From Imbricaverruca yamaguchii (lineage: Eukaryota > Arthropoda > Thecostraca > Neoverrucidae), in NCBI GenBank assembly GCA_034440575.1, contig JAOTOL010001096.1:33501-97500 (forward strand): a DNA stretch of 64,000 bases, in the 5' to 3' direction. Position 1 is the stretch's first letter; every line of letters starts with the position of its first letter. The notes below the pieces were generated by a model. It was not told where the DNA came from and did not search any database. It worked only from the letters and a program-made list of their open reading frames with translations. Positions 24,801 through 38,050 of this stretch are shown here, piece by piece. The position numbers were made by a program, and so were the translations under genes.

Positions 24801-27655
24801 TGCAAAGTAGTCGGATGCCTGACGTGCCAATCTGCAGGTATTTGTCTGCCCGCCGGCTGTGCACCAAAACAAGTTCCCGGAGATGGCATTATGTTGCAGA
24901 GATTCCCAGAGTTCTCATGGTTATCTCGTATCTGTATCGATGACTGTTCGTGTCTAGCTATTTACGTTCACGAATAACCGCATACAAAAATAAATCGCTG
25001 TAGTTACCTTTATTACAAGCGGCTTAACAAAGCATATGCGTGCAAGTAGCCGAGCTATTAAAATGCACATCCATGTCCAATAGCCATTATAAGTGAATGC
25101 AAATTCCACGCATGCCCGGCCCAGGCTATGGCCCTGGGAATCTCACAAATCCCAGAACATTTTTGCTTTCAGTTTGTTAAGGTTTGCATTGCGAAGTAAA
25201 ATGCCAGCATGACTTTGTATTTCGGAGTGAAATTGCAATGTCATTAAGCAATATTTCATTGCCAGGATGCGACAATATTTCAGCATACGTTCTACGGCTT
25301 GTGCTGTTAAATATCAGGCGAAAGGAATAGAACACAACTATTATCGGGTGTACTCTGAGTTCAAATGCATGCAATGTGACTAATATATATCTGGCATGCA
25401 TTAGACTTGTACTTCAGCTTGCTTTGCGAATTATTCAAAGGACGATGCGAAATGCGTAAGTACAAACATTTATTAGCAATGGTGGTCGTGGTGGAAAGTG
25501 GCAGAGAAGACGTGAGGCACCCACGAATCGTACGCTGTCTAAGAAAAGGTGATTAATCAACTATAAATCATAATTCGAACTGAAATGGAGCAAACAACAA
25601 CACCGGAGCATAGGCATTACAAGCAGCATTCCCCTCCCCTTTCCCCCACACACATGCATGAAAGCAAGGCCCGCCAGTGGGCACGTTGCACGCTATGCTC
25701 CAGTTTAATGGTTTCGAAGCCGGATGGCTTAATTACCTCTCTCACGGGGAGTACGGTTCACACCTGTCCCACGCTTTCTCTACCACTATTGTCACCACGA
25801 ATAGTGCTTGTCTTCGTTCAATTATTTTGCACGATCCCTTGAAGGCTTTTCAAAGCAAGCCGAAGTACAGGCCGGATGCAAATCAAACATCCAACAGTAT
25901 TATATGAATTTGAACCCCGAGTATGTCTGATGATGATGTTCTTTCCCAATATTGTGTGTCTGGGTATGAACATGGCCTTCCAGTCTTACATAACGAAACG
26001 AAAAAAAAGAATGGCGGACACCATTTGTACAGATCTCTACATCTCCCGGGCAGAGCATACTCGCTCAGAGGGGATTGTAAGGCAGAGCCAAGGAGCGTCG
26101 TTGGAACAAAAGGTGGTGGATGATATTCCAAGCATAGACAATTCCGGTGTGGTGGGTACTAGGTCAGGCATGTAATTCGATGATCCCGATAAGAATGTCA
26201 TGAATCAATATGTCCACCATTATCAACACCATCATTGGCTAAGCATGCTTAGACCATCACCGACTAAATATATTTGGGTAAGTATGCTAAGAACATCACT
26301 AGCTAAGTTTGCGTAGACCATCGCTGGCTAAGAATGTGCAGGCCATCACTGGCTAAGTATACCATATTATAACTACATCATTCCGTTAAGTTGACCTGTC
26401 TGTGATGTTTAGCTAATTGCAACGAGCTGGGGCCCATTTCACCCCCGACCTTCTGTAGGATTGATGGTTTGATTTATGGCCAGCAAGTCACCCTGTTGGG
26501 CACAGGACGGGCTAGTAGCAACGCATGACGTGACAGTCAGATCATGTCACATTACTGACTTAGACCACGTCAAAAGGGCCACCCCAGAAAATTTCTACCG
26601 CCATAATTGTGTAAAATGCGAATATATTTTGATCAGACTTCCTCAGGGTACTTCAACTTGATATATGTACGAAGTATTAAATGGGTCATTACTATAGTTC
26701 TCAACTTTAACCCGTTATTGTGCTCGCTCCTACGAAGCGATTCAAAGCAAACTTCTTTGACCCTAAGGTACATTTGTTGTCACAAAAATGTCTTGGTACA
26801 TAATTATATAATGTGGTCCACGATATTTGGCCAGGCCACATTTTATAGGCTACGCCTAGAAGTAGTAGAGATGCGTAATATTGCCGGGTCTAGAGATTTT
26901 CAGGAAAATAGTCAAAATATGAATGTGGTGCATGTCCATACAGTACATATTCATGACAAGTGCGATATCGGAATTAAAAAGCCGTAGTGATCCCTAGACC
27001 AAAAATATCACTAAAGGTCAGTAATCCTGAAATGACTTCTGATATTACCTGACCGCATACGATCTTCAAAATGTGGCTGCCGTACCAATGGGATCAAATA
27101 GTGAAAACGCTCAATAGCATGCTTGCCAAGGCTGCGTCCTAGGAAGGCGTTGCGACTACCACTCACGCCTTACCATCTCGACCTCACTAGAACAATCGTG
27201 TCTTGGAAGAACAGGACTTTTCAGATAGCTACCACTTCTCTGATCCAATGCAAAGTTATCATATGCATTGTACCCCAGGAACAGCCAAATATGGAATGAA
27301 AAAGTTGCGGTTCGAAAAGGGCAGAATTGAACCGAGCTACGAGGACACCAAGCTACGTGAAGAAGAAAAAAAACTGTTGACTAGATTTTTAGATTTTGAC
27401 ATGCCGTCCAATGGTTGAAGAATAATGGGTTCCGACAAGTTGCCCCCGAGATATGGGTGGGAGGTGGTTGAAAAAGCCCCAGCCCACCACGTCATGAAAA
27501 GTGCGCCAATGGAGACCAGGCTAGCCTCGGGTAGCCTGAAACGTCAAGGCCGTTCCCTGACCACGGTCCTGATAGACATGCGGTTGCCATATCCATGTAC
27601 ACAACATGCCACAATTATGTAGGGTATGTAGCGTGGATTTCACACAGAAAGAATT
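24801..27655. other. unannotated intergenic DNA
   Basis: No supported gene. Several frames of 60-126 codons are unrecognised, including a charged 71-codon one at 27203-27418. A small degenerate tandem repeat (about 25-28 bp, GGCTAAGTATG...GACCATCACT, about 5 copies) lies at 26233-26365. Confidence 0.4.
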
Positions 27656-27660
27656 ACACG

Positions 27661-28436
27661 GAGCACTTCTCATAAAGACATAAAGACATAAAGACATAAA
27701 AGATGAGTGCAACTATAAGCCAAAAGGGTCCTTCTTGGTTGCACTCTGTACACTGAACCAGTTGCCCACCAAATCTGTCAATCAGCCCTCCCTGTAATAC
27801 TGAAAAGCAAGCCCTCTATTCTTATAATGATTGTCTATGCTGTTTTTAAAGATGTTCAGTGTGCTGCTACTGACAATGTTTTCTGGCAGCTGGTTCCAGT
27901 GTTCTACTACCCTGTTGGTGAAGAAAGTTTGCCTTAACCTTGTTCTGCTGTGGTTAACTTTAATTTTGAATTTATGACCTCTAATTGCATCATTTCTGTT
28001 CAATTCAAACATTTCCCCAAGATATCCCCTCTCCAGACCATGGACAAATTTAAAGACCTCGATGAGATCTCCTCTCAGCCTTCTATATCTAAGTGAAAAC
28101 ATATTCAATTTCTTCAATCTTTCCCCATATGCCAGGTTGCTTATGCCATTAACCATTTTTGTAGCCCTCTTTTGTACTCTCTCTAAAAGCCAACAATCTT
28201 TTTCATAGCTAGGAGACCAAGCTTGGATGCAGTATTCCAAATGTGGCCTGACGTATGCACAGTAAAGCTTCCTGATCACTTCCTCACTTCTGTATGATAC
28301 ATTCCTATTTATTGCCCCGAGCATTCTCAGTGCCTTCTTCCTGGCTGCCTTGGTCTGTTCTGATGCCCCCAGTTTTGTGTTTAGAATAACACCTAAATCC
28401 TTTCTTCTCCTGTTGAAGGATTTAGTAGTGTTCTAA
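27661..28436 (-). pseudogene. 5'-truncated CR1/L2-like LINE: C-terminal RT domain and 3' tail
   Basis: The minus-strand frame 28433 to 27782 encodes the thumb and C-terminal part of a non-LTR reverse transcriptase. Recognisable blocks in order are RRKDLGVILN, LYCAYVRPHLEYCIQAWSP, LERVQKRATKM, RRLRGDLIEVFKFVHG, and TFFTNRVVEHWNQLPE near the end. The frame is intact from about 28433 to its stop at about 27784. The upstream polymerase core and endonuclease are missing, as expected for 5' truncation. Downstream, the 3' UTR ends at about 27675-27700 in four copies of an 8-mer (TTTATGTC on the minus strand), a short-repeat tail typical of the CR1/L2 group. Such elements do not usually make clear target duplications, and none is seen. 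Confidence 0.88.
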
Positions 28437-28990
28437 TGGAACATAGCGTGAAATTCCAATGAAATACACAGTGAAGTTCGAGAAACCATACCGGTATCAC
28501 GTTTGCACCGCTGCAGTTTGTTAATAGTGTGGCCGGTTTCCTTTTTTCCGCATAAAACCGAAGAATAAAAATGTTTTGGCAAAACTACAAGAATATAACG
28601 CCTTGCACCGGTAGATAAAAACATCGTTTTTATAGAAGTAGACTCCCTTGTATTTAAGTCACCACCATTCTCCGGTTCATCTGGTTTCAAAATGATAAGC
28701 CTTTTAACAACATTATTGCTGGGCTGCATGGTTGCGTGTATTTTTAGGTAGTTGGAGGAGGACCCTAGACCTTCTGTTTCAGTTGTGAAACCACTTTCAA
28801 CCGCTCTCACCCGGCGTGATTATCTCAGATTGTAAGTTATATGACATTCACAGTCACATGGAGGGTCACGTATTTCTATTTGTCGGAACGGTCAGGTCAA
28901 CTGAACGGCATTTGACATATTCAGTTATGCTTTAAAAAAAATATACCCAGAGTTCTTCGTATGACGTTAGCAAATCACGTCCTCGATGAG
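28437..28990. other. unannotated intergenic DNA
   Basis: A minus-strand frame at 28433-28810 is unrecognised. Nothing else is supported. Confidence 0.4.
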
Positions 28991-28999
28991 TTCCCTCAA

Positions 29000-29093
29000 T
29001 CTCTATCTCCTCCTCCCTCCCTATATCTATCTCTATCTCTATCTCTATCTCTATCTCTACCTCTACCTCCATCTCAATATCTCTCTCTAAATC

Positions 29094-29146
<53 letters not shown>
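29000..29146. repeat. compound (CTATCT)n/(CT)n microsatellite
   Basis: Hexamer CTATCT copies at 29020-29060 degrade into pure CT at about 29095-29143. Confidence 0.95.
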
Positions 29147-29417
29147 ACTTCTATTGTACGGAAGACTAGCATTTGTTTCTTGAAAATATGTATGCGCCAC
29201 GATCATTAAGTATGAGCGAGTGATGTATGCACACTTCATCTGCATAATGCGGTAGAAGCGTCGCCAGGATTTCACTGGTGGTATACGGGTGCAGCTATTT
29301 GCCCAGGGCACGCATGTGAATAGGATATAAGCTGGCTCTGGTACTGAGGGTCAGCGTCAGATCCCATGAGGTTCCCCTGGAACCCTGCCAGACGCATGGA
29401 GTTGGGACAGGCATGCA

Positions 29418-29695
<278 letters not shown>

Positions 29696-31134
29696 GTTTG
29701 CTTAGTTGCAGCATGGGGTTGGCGGTACGGTTAGTACAGCTGTGCATGCCAATTGCATATGTATTCTGGCCAAAGCAAAATGCGTTATGAGCTTGCAATG
29801 GCATTAGAGCAATGATGAAATTGACCTTATTTTGAAATAGCAGGTCACGGGTCATGCAGCCCTAGTGTTCAGTAGCACGAGAGCACTGGCCGTATGAGAT
29901 AATGCTCGGTTGCACGAGAACACTGGCCGTATGGGGTAATGCTCGGTTACACCAGGACAGCGACTGCCCTGCGGACAAGAGGGCAATCCTTGCCGGGATG
30001 CAGCAATAAATTCCGACATGCAACCGGTTGGCAGGACGGCATACCTCACAGCTTGGCGCCAGTTGCGGGGAGCCGCTGGCCGCGTTCAGTAGCCGCCGAC
30101 ACGAGAGCGAGACGTCCGTCATTGGAACGGCTGTCCCGGGGCGAGCGCGCACGGTAGCCGGTCAGCCGTCAGCCGTCAGCCGCGCTAGACAGACGACGGC
30201 GGGCGCCGCATAAGTCAGCCTGCACGGCCTCAGGCCCGACTGGCTCCCAAGAGAATCTCAAGGCTAAATATCCTGAGATGTTTCCAGAAATAAAGTGGAA
30301 GGCGGCAGGCAAAATAGACAGGTGGTTGAGTTGATTACGAGTGACGTCCAAGGTCGGAGGAGCTCGCAGCAGAATAAAAGCAACGCTAGCCTCCGGTCTG
30401 CCCAGTAGTAATGTTTTCAGTATTAGTAGTTCAGAGCGACACATTCTGGAATCGCAGAGCATCGGTGGACATTTAGCTCCGTCCTCGAATCATATCTGCA
30501 TGCTAGATATCATGCAAGTTCGTCTGGAATTATATTATATGTGATCCTATGGTGTTAATTACCGCATCTGCTTCCAGGTTGTGCTGTTTCACTGACCACA
30601 TAGCTTCAAGGTTTAAACATAATTGTCATTGGTGATAAATCGCGCGAGACGAACTAAATGCACACAAACAGTAGCCAAAATCGTTCCAAGTATGAACGGA
30701 TACAGCTTACTATGTCTCGTGCGTGATCCATCCAAGACAATTTGCCAACTACCAACGCAAGGGAACGGTCGAAGGTTAGCCACCCAAGCCACTTTACTAG
30801 CTACTAACGCATGGAAACTCTCGATGACTGAATCAGAGTGGTGAGGAGCGTTGTGATAAATGACTGGGGGATCTCTCATATCACCTGTATATGTACAATT
30901 TACTTGCAAAACTGTCTTGCCACATGCCACAGTATCAGCCACCCGTCACATTTTTTAATATCACCGTGCAGATTGCTGATTGAAGCATTTGTTGTTTTGT
31001 TGAAATGTGTAATTATGAGAATGGGGTAATATGGAATAATGAGCGCAATCTAAGGTTTGACTCACCCTCCTGGGAGACTTATAAGTCCAGCCCCAGAGAG
31101 AGAGACGTCAATGATGCTGACCCGCACCTAGCGT
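29696..31134. other. intergenic DNA with small GC island
   Basis: A short direct duplication (GAGCACTGGCCGTATG / GAACACTGGCCGTATG) lies at about 29880-29950. A CpG-rich block at 30040-30240 includes GGTCAGCCGTCAGCCGTCAGCC. No gene is supported. Confidence 0.4.
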
Positions 31135-31590
31135 AGCTGCTAGGTACCCAGCGCCTCTGCCGAGCACTCAGCGCCGCGGCCGAGCACCCAGCGCCGCGGC
31201 CGAGCACCCAGCGCCTCTGCCGAGCACCCAGCGCCTCTGCCGAGCACCCAGCGCCGCGGCCGAGCACCCAGCGCCTCTGCCAGTACCCAACGCCTCTGCT
31301 AAGTACCCAGCGCCTCTGCCAAGTACCCAGCGCCTCTGCCAAATACCCAGCGCCTCTGTCAAGTACCCGGCGCCTCTGTCAAGTACCCGGCGCCTCTGCC
31401 AAGTACCCAGCGCCTCTGTCAAGTACCCGGCGCCTCTGCCAAGTACCCAACGCCTCTGCTAAGTACCCAGCGCCTCTGCCAAGTACTCAGCGCCTCTGTC
31501 AAGTACCCGGCGCCTCTGTCAAGTACCCGGCGCCTCTGCCAAGCACCCAGCGCCGCGGCCGAACACCCAGCGCCGCGACCACACTCTCAG
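31135..31590. repeat. 21-bp minisatellite, about 21 copies
   Basis: The unit is GCGCCTCTGCCAAGTACCCAG. Two subtypes, CTCTGCC and CGCGGCC, are intermixed and concentrated at the two ends. A block of units from about 31280 recurs from about 31445 in the same order, indicating a multi-unit duplication. The minus-strand frames of 84-87 codons follow from the stop-free 21-bp unit. Confidence 0.96.
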
Positions 31591-31810
31591 CTCCGCAATC
31601 GGACACCCAGTGCTACGGACGACACCCAGCGCTACGGACGACACCCAGCGCTGTGAACGGAGCACAACGTCGCGGACGGGGTATCCTTCTTTAGACACTT
31701 CGGGCCGGGCTGCTTTTCAGGGTCTAAACTGCTCAGTGACTTTCTCTCTGCTGCTTAGCTTTGCATTTCATTACCATCTTCATGTAGGGCGACGAAGTCA
31801 CCACAGTCAG

Positions 31811-31930
31811 TTTTTGCGGTCGCGGTTGCGGTCGCGGTTGCGGTCGTGGTTGCGGTCGCGGTTGCGGTCGCGGTTGCGGTCGCGGTTGCGGTCGCGGTTG
31901 CGGTCGCGGTTGCGGTCGCGGTTGCGGTTG
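31811..31930. repeat. 12-bp minisatellite (GTCGCGGTTGCG), about 10 copies
   Basis: Nearly perfect copies with one GTCGTGG variant. All cytosines at CpG positions are retained in most copies, which argues against long germline CpG decay. Confidence 0.96.
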
Positions 31931-32969
31931 CGTTCTGCGCGCGCGCCGTGCCGCCTTTGGTAGCAGCGATACTGCTAGGATCAATTATCTGCAAGCCGCT
32001 CGGTCGGGCAACTGCCTCTGGTTGCTGGATGCTGGTTGCTGGAACGGTCAGCTGACTGCGCCCAGCGCCGTGGGTGGAGAAGCTAGTCCAGTTCCGCCAG
32101 AACGACTGAGATCTATGGGAGGATGATTCGGGGCCACAACGATTGTGGTAGGGGCGCAGGTGGAGCGTGGGAGCGAAAAGAGGCCACCAGGAGACACGGC
32201 GGGATTTATACTTCGGAATCCTTGATTTTGGGAAGAAAATGTGTGTGCATTCCAGGCTGGAGAGAATAATTGTATTTGTTTGTGATAACCAAGCTCCTGC
32301 TGGCACTTTCCCAGTTTAGGCATGATTTAGGCATGATTGCCAAACAGCAAAGAGTTCACAATCATTCTTAAAACAATATTCATCTTTCTCCAAAAAATAG
32401 TTGGCAATTTTCCAGGGAGGGAACAGTCCTAAATGACAAACATCTAAGACAAGGTCATGTTTTCAACCTCGCTAGGAGGCCTCCGCCCTATCCTACCTAT
32501 ACAGCGTAAAGGCAACTCTATGCCAGGGTTTGCAAAAATGAACGGGGCTGTGGGGGGAGGGGAGGGACGTTTCAGCACAACGGCCGAACTTCCGGACTGA
32601 GCAGTACTGAACCTTACGCACGGAGAACCAGGATATCTGCCCGTCTTCCGGATCGGTGCATAGGAGCATCTAACTAGTTAGCTTCGTAGTACCGGACCTT
32701 CCACCCAAAACTAACTGGAGAGCAGTCATCACCCAATCTTCCGGATGGATGTACACATTTCGGCACCGGACCATGCAAGTTTTTTCCGTAATAAACAGCG
32801 GATGTCTTGTGCTTATTTAGCGCTGGTGTGGAATACTGGCACATTATGTGACGTTGCCAACTGCCGCCAAGACATGGGCTGAGCTCAAACTGACGACAAA
32901 ACAACCAACAAGGGAATACTTTTTGCAGCGAGCTATGTTGACCGTACATTCTGTTCTATTGTAAGCAAT
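31931..32969. other. unannotated intergenic DNA
   Basis: No gene supported. CTGGTTGCTGGATGCTGGTTGCTGG forms a tiny local repeat at about 32018-32042. Confidence 0.4.
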
Positions 32970-33850
32970 AGTCGTTAGAGGCCTGGCATCTTGACTGGTG
33001 CAGAGGGCGCAGGCCTGGTATCCTGACTGGTGCAGAGGGCGCAGGCCTGATATCTTGACTGGTGCAGAGGGCGCAGGCCTGGTGTCCTGACTGGTGCAGA
33101 GGGCGCAGGCCTGGTGTCCTGACTGGTGCAGAGGGCGCAGGCCTGGTATCCTGACTGGTGCAGAGGGCGCAGGCCTGGTATCCTGACTGATGCAGAGGGC
33201 GCAGGCCTGGTATCCTGACTGGTGTAGAGGTCACAGGCCTGGTATCCTGACTGGTGCAGAGGGCGCAGGCCTGGTATCTTGACTGGTGCAGAGGGCGCAG
33301 GCCTGGTATCTTGACTGGTGCAGAGGGCGCAGGCCTGGTATCCTGACTGGCGTAGGGGCCTGGTATCCTGACTGGTGCAGAGGGCGCAGGCCTGGTATCC
33401 TGACTGGTACAGAGGGCGCAGGCCTGATATCTTGACTGGTGCAGAGGGCGCAGGCCTGGTATCTTGACTAGCGTAGAGGGTGAAGGTTGACGACCTGGTA
33501 TCCAGAATGGTGCAAAGAGTGAAGGCCTCGTATACTGACTGGTGCAGAGGGCACAGGCCTGGTATCCTGACTGGTGCAGAGGGCGCAGGCCTGGTATCCT
33601 GACTGGTGCAGATGGCGCAGGCCTGGTATCCTGACTGGTGCAGAGGGCGCAGGCCTGGTATCCTGACTGGTGCAGAGGGCGCAGGCCTGGTATCCTGACT
33701 GGTGCAGAGGGCGCAGGCCTGGTATCCTGACTAGCGTAGAGGGTGAAGGTTGACGACCTGGTATCCAGAATGGTGCAAAGAGTGAAGGTCTGGTATACTG
33801 ACTGGTGCAGAGGGCGAAGACCCGGTATCATGGCTGACGCAGTGGGCGTA
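32970..33850. repeat. 32-bp minisatellite, about 27 copies, with higher-order repeat
   Basis: Units carry CCTGGTATCCTGACTGGTGC and AGAGGGCGCAGG. A distinctive divergent stretch starting GCGTAGAGGGTGAAGG at 33471 recurs at 33734 (offset 263 bp, about eight units), which indicates block duplication. The 305-codon minus-strand frame is a repeat artefact. Confidence 0.96.
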
Positions 33851-33959
33851 GGTTGACACCAGAACGGCATCATGAAGTCCTGACTGCCTGGTGTAAAGGT
33901 ACGGCTAACGGAAGAGGCCAGTGCAGCGTGATCGGCTAACCGATACCATCAGCAGTACT

Positions 33960-34290
33960 CACACAGTAACGCCATCTCGGCACCCACTCTGCAGCATGGT
34001 GCGGCCGGCAGATGTTGATGGGGGAGTTCAACCTGCCACCATTGCGTCCTCTTTACACACGGGTGCAGTCAGTACCTGCTGATGGAGGACGGGGGATACG
34101 GTCTGCTATCTCGGCACCCACTGTGCAGCAGGGTGTGGGTGGCAGATGCTGACGGGGAAGTTAACCCCGTCTTCACCGCGTCCTCTTTACACACAGGCGC
34201 AGTCAGCACCTGCTGACAGAGGACGGGGACGCGGTCCGCTATCTTGGCAACCGCTCTGCGAGCGTGGTCACAAATTAGCTGTTGGTGAAG
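33960..34290. repeat. about 132-bp repeat, about 2.3 copies
   Basis: CATCTCGGCACCCACT and then GCGTCCTCTTTACACAC recur at about 132-bp spacing (near 33973, 34108 and, more diverged, 34240). It lies between the 32-bp and 31-bp arrays. Confidence 0.8.
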
Positions 34291-35054
34291 AGGGGGTGAA
34301 GCGCCTGCCATCTCGGCATTCATCAACTGACAGACACACACCGCCGGTAGATGCTGCTGATGTCTGTGATTTGTCACCCCGACACCCTCTCTGCAGAATG
34401 TGCAGACGGTGGCTGGCGGCAGGTGTCACAGACAGCGGCTGTAGCGACTGTAGCGGCTGTAGCGAACAGAAGCCGTCAGCCGGTAGCGATCACCACAACA
34501 CAGCCAGCCGCCATGACGTCATTATCTGCGGACGGCGCCGGTGTCGGGGGCGGGCGCGCGGCTCGCGGCAAGCCGTGACCAAACCCTGATGAAATGCTCT
34601 CTATTAACCGGCTAATCAGCAATAAACGAAGCATCAAGCAGCGCGCCATTATGGTGAGCAGCCTGGCGGGCCGGTGCGTGTAGCAGCCGGCTATTGAATC
34701 GTTCGGTGGGGCCAGTGGAGCTGCCTGCAATCTGCATGCCATTCCGATGCCCGAACGTGTGAACACAATGGAGGGGAGTGCACAATGCAGCCCGTTATGC
34801 AGTCTGCCGCCGCTGCGGACTTGATGGTTGTCTGGTGTCCCGCTTCATCGCGTGCGGTGGGGTCAGCTGAACGGTGTGCGGCAGCGCTCAGCAGGCAGAC
34901 GAAGGTGCACAACGACGACAGTCAGCTGAACAGAGGAGATGGGTCCCAACTAGCCTCGCGGAGAAGGGGGCTTCTGTTTTCAGTGATGTCGTTCACGATC
35001 GAATTGTCGGGAAGCTGTGTCTGACTGAAGCCTGTCCGGTACCGGGACCATCTG
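34291..35054. promoter_or_regulatory. GC-rich unique DNA with CRE
   Basis: GC-rich at 34380-34580, with a perfect TGACGTCA at 34514-34521 and a GTAGCGACTGTAGCGGCTG tandem. It then becomes AT-richer with CGGCTAATCAGCAATAAACG at about 34609. No exon is supported. Confidence 0.4.
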
Positions 35055-35862
35055 ACTTGACATAATCCAGTGACGGCAGCATCTGACCAGACACCTGTCA
35101 GTGGCGGCGGCACCAGTCTGGAACCCGGCCAGTGACGGCTGCACCTGACTGAACCCCGGCCAGTGACGGCGACATCTGACTAGACACCGGCCAGTGACGG
35201 CTGCACCTGATTGGACACCGGCCAGTGACGGCGACATCTGACTAGACACCGGCCAGTGACGGCTGCACCTGACTGAACCCCGTCCAGTGATGGCTGCACC
35301 TGACTGGACACCGTCCAGTGACGGCTGCACCTGACTAGACACCGGCCAGTGACGGCTGCACCTGACTGGACACCGTCCAGTGACGGCTGCACCTGACTGG
35401 ACACCGGCCAGTGACGGGACCATCTGACTGGACGCCGTCCAGTGACGGCTGCACCTGACTGGACACCGGCCAGTGACGGCTGCACCTGACTGGACACCGT
35501 CCAGTGACGGCTGCACCTGACTGAACCCCGTCCAGTGATGGCTGCACCTGACTGGACACCGTCCAGTGACGGCTGCACCTGACTAGACACCGGCCAGTGA
35601 CGGCTGCACCTGACTGGACACCGTCCAGTGACGGCTGCACATGACTGGACACCGGCCAGTGACGGGACCATCTGACTGGACACCGTCCAGTGACGGCTGC
35701 ACCTGACTGGGCACCGGCCAGTGACGGCTGCACCTGACTGGACACCGACCAGTGACGGCTGCACCTGACTGGACACCGACCAGTGACGGCTGCACCTGAC
35801 TGGACACCGGCCAGTGACGGCGACATCTGACTGGACACCGCCCAGTGAAGGCTGCATCTTTG
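35055..35862. repeat. 31-bp minisatellite, about 26 copies, 248-bp higher-order repeat
   Basis: Units carry CAGTGACGGCTGCACCTGAC and TGGACACCGGC. Marker variants (GATGGCTG, ACTAGACACC, GGGACCATC) recur in the same order 248 bp apart; for example CGTCCAGTGATGG is at 35281 and 35529. That is exactly eight 31-bp units, a higher-order repeat of two copies. The minus-strand frames are artefacts. Confidence 0.97.
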
Positions 35863-37469
35863 GCATAACACGGATTGCCATTTCAGATAAGACCTAATTC
35901 ATATCCTTGGGAAAAATCCAATCCATATCAAAATACTCACCGTGTACAGATATTCATCAGTAATGGAATCCGTTTTATGCAATGCAACATGGTTCAAGAC
36001 TGAATTGTTACAGTGATTAATAGTACGAAGACAATAGACACAGTATAATAGCTTAGCTAACGGGAAAAAAATCCTAAAGTAACATTTAGTGTGAAATGTT
36101 AATCGCAATTTCCATTAGCAACACAGCATCTTGCCAAGCATAACAGTTTCACTTCAGATCACATGGACTGGGCAGTTATCTGACCTGTGCTAGCCCATGG
36201 TACATGAGCATGAACAAAGCGTACACGAACAGGATAACTTCCAAGGAATCAAATAAGATAAATGCACCCTGAGCTTCAAAATCAATTCTTAAAATACCCA
36301 ACCTGTTCACATGCAAAGGCGACTGCCATCATCTTTCTTAGCCTTTATTTCAACTTGCAACTTTATTTTCATCTCGAAGTGCTTCCATAAAAGGAATCAT
36401 TTCGGCGATGTCTAGTGTGTACCCAGATGCCATTCTTCCCACAGCCCTTTTACAAGCTCCCATGATGTAGCACGTTGATGCACGCGCTGGCCACCCGCGG
36501 GCGTCCAATCTCGGCTGTCGTTAACGCTTCTGCCGTATCAGAGTTCCCGCAGCAGCACACTGCTCCGGGAACTCCGGTATGTTGCTCTGGGAATTGGCGG
36601 TCTTCGCTGTGGCACATGGCAGCCTGTTCTGTTCAATATGCAAGTTTATTTAGCACTGCATGGCAGTTTGTGTGATGCAAATGAGCTTTACCTGCCGCAT
36701 ATCCTTTTTAAGGGAATAGAAGTTATCTGCCCGTTAATCTGGATAGAAACAGGTGTTTTGTCTCGACATCTCAGTGGGCGATACGAGTTCATTTCGAGAA
36801 CTGCGCAGTTTTCAGATAGCCTTCAACCATAACTTAATGTTTCTTGGAAATGTCCTTCCGTCAGCTACGGGTGACTCCATGGTATCTCAAAATGGCGCGT
36901 TCGGTAAGATGGGGGAACAAACAAGCTAACAAAATGATAGACGACATTGTGTTGACGGTTCAACAGGATGATTGCGTCTTCCCTGCCTTGAGTAATTACT
37001 GAAATGACTAATACAGTCGCTTTCCCACCAATGAAATTGGTTGATGTACAGCTAAATTTACGAGCAGTTGAAAGACAACATATAGCAGACTGCTGTTCTC
37101 AAAGTAATTATTTTCATGGTGTGTTTTCAGTTAGTCTAAAGAACATATTGCGTACCTAATGAAACGTCTGATAAAATACTCATTCCGTTGGAGTGGTACA
37201 TGTGATTATTTGGTGGTAACGCGGCATGTCTTCTGGAGCACATAACAGCGTCATGTACTGTATAGCACACAGCATGGCAAGCATCCTACCCCAGAACGTG
37301 TCATCTTATGACACATTCTGGTGTGGAATACTTCATCCTTTTCAACAGTGGCAGATGGCACCACGTTTGAGCTATCTGGCAGGCTCTGTGGTGGTGCAGA
37401 ACGTTGTGACGGAAACGACGATAACAAACTTGCAGTGTTGCAGTAACGTGCAGTTTCCCAGCGTGCAGG
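35863..37469. other. unannotated AT-rich intergenic DNA
   Basis: No supported gene or repeat was identified. A few frames of 64-84 codons are not distinctive. Confidence 0.45.
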
Positions 37470-38050
37470 CGTTCCGTAACAGGTGCAGTGTTCCCCGCCA
37501 AGCACTACGTAACAGGTGCAGTGTTCCCCACCGGCCGCTCCGTAACAGGTGCAGTGTTCCCCACCGGCCGCTCCGTAACAGGTGCAGTGCTCCCCGCCGC
37601 CGCTCCGTAACAGGTACAGTGTTCCCCACCGCCGCTCCGTAACAGGTGCAGTGTTGCCCGCCAGGCGCTCCGTAACAGGTGCAGTGTTGCCCGCCAGGCG
37701 CTCCGTACACAGGTGCAGTGTTGCCCGCCAGGCGCTCCGTAACAGGTGCAGTGCTCCCCGCCGCCGCTCCGTAACAGGTGCAGTGCTCCCCGCCGCCGCT
37801 CCGTAACAGATGCAGTGCTCCCCGCCGCCGCTCAGTAAGAGGTGCAGTGTTCCACACCGCCGCTCCGTAACAGATGCAGTGCTCCCCGCCGCCGCTCAGT
37901 AAGAGGTGCAGTGTTCCACACCGCCGCTCCGTAACAGGTGCAGTGTTCCCCACCGCCGCTCCGTAACAGGTGCAGTGTTGCCCGCCAGGCGCTCCGTAAC
38001 AGATGCAGTGCTCCCCGCCGCCGCTCCGTAACAGGTGCAGTGCTCGGTAG
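37470..38050. repeat. 32-bp minisatellite, about 18 copies
   Basis: The core is CGCTCCGTAACAGGTGCAGT followed by GTTCCCCACCGC. Subtypes CCGCCAGG, CCGCCGC and CACCGGC are clustered. A three-unit block ending CAGTAAGAGGTGCAGTG is duplicated at about 37800-37930. Confidence 0.95.

Noticed and set aside
35180..35881. 233-codon minus-strand frame with VQSGAAVTGRCPVRCSRHW-like repeats
   Set aside because: It is generated by the 31-bp minisatellite. A 31-residue period equal to three units and openness in overlapping frames show that it is an artefact.
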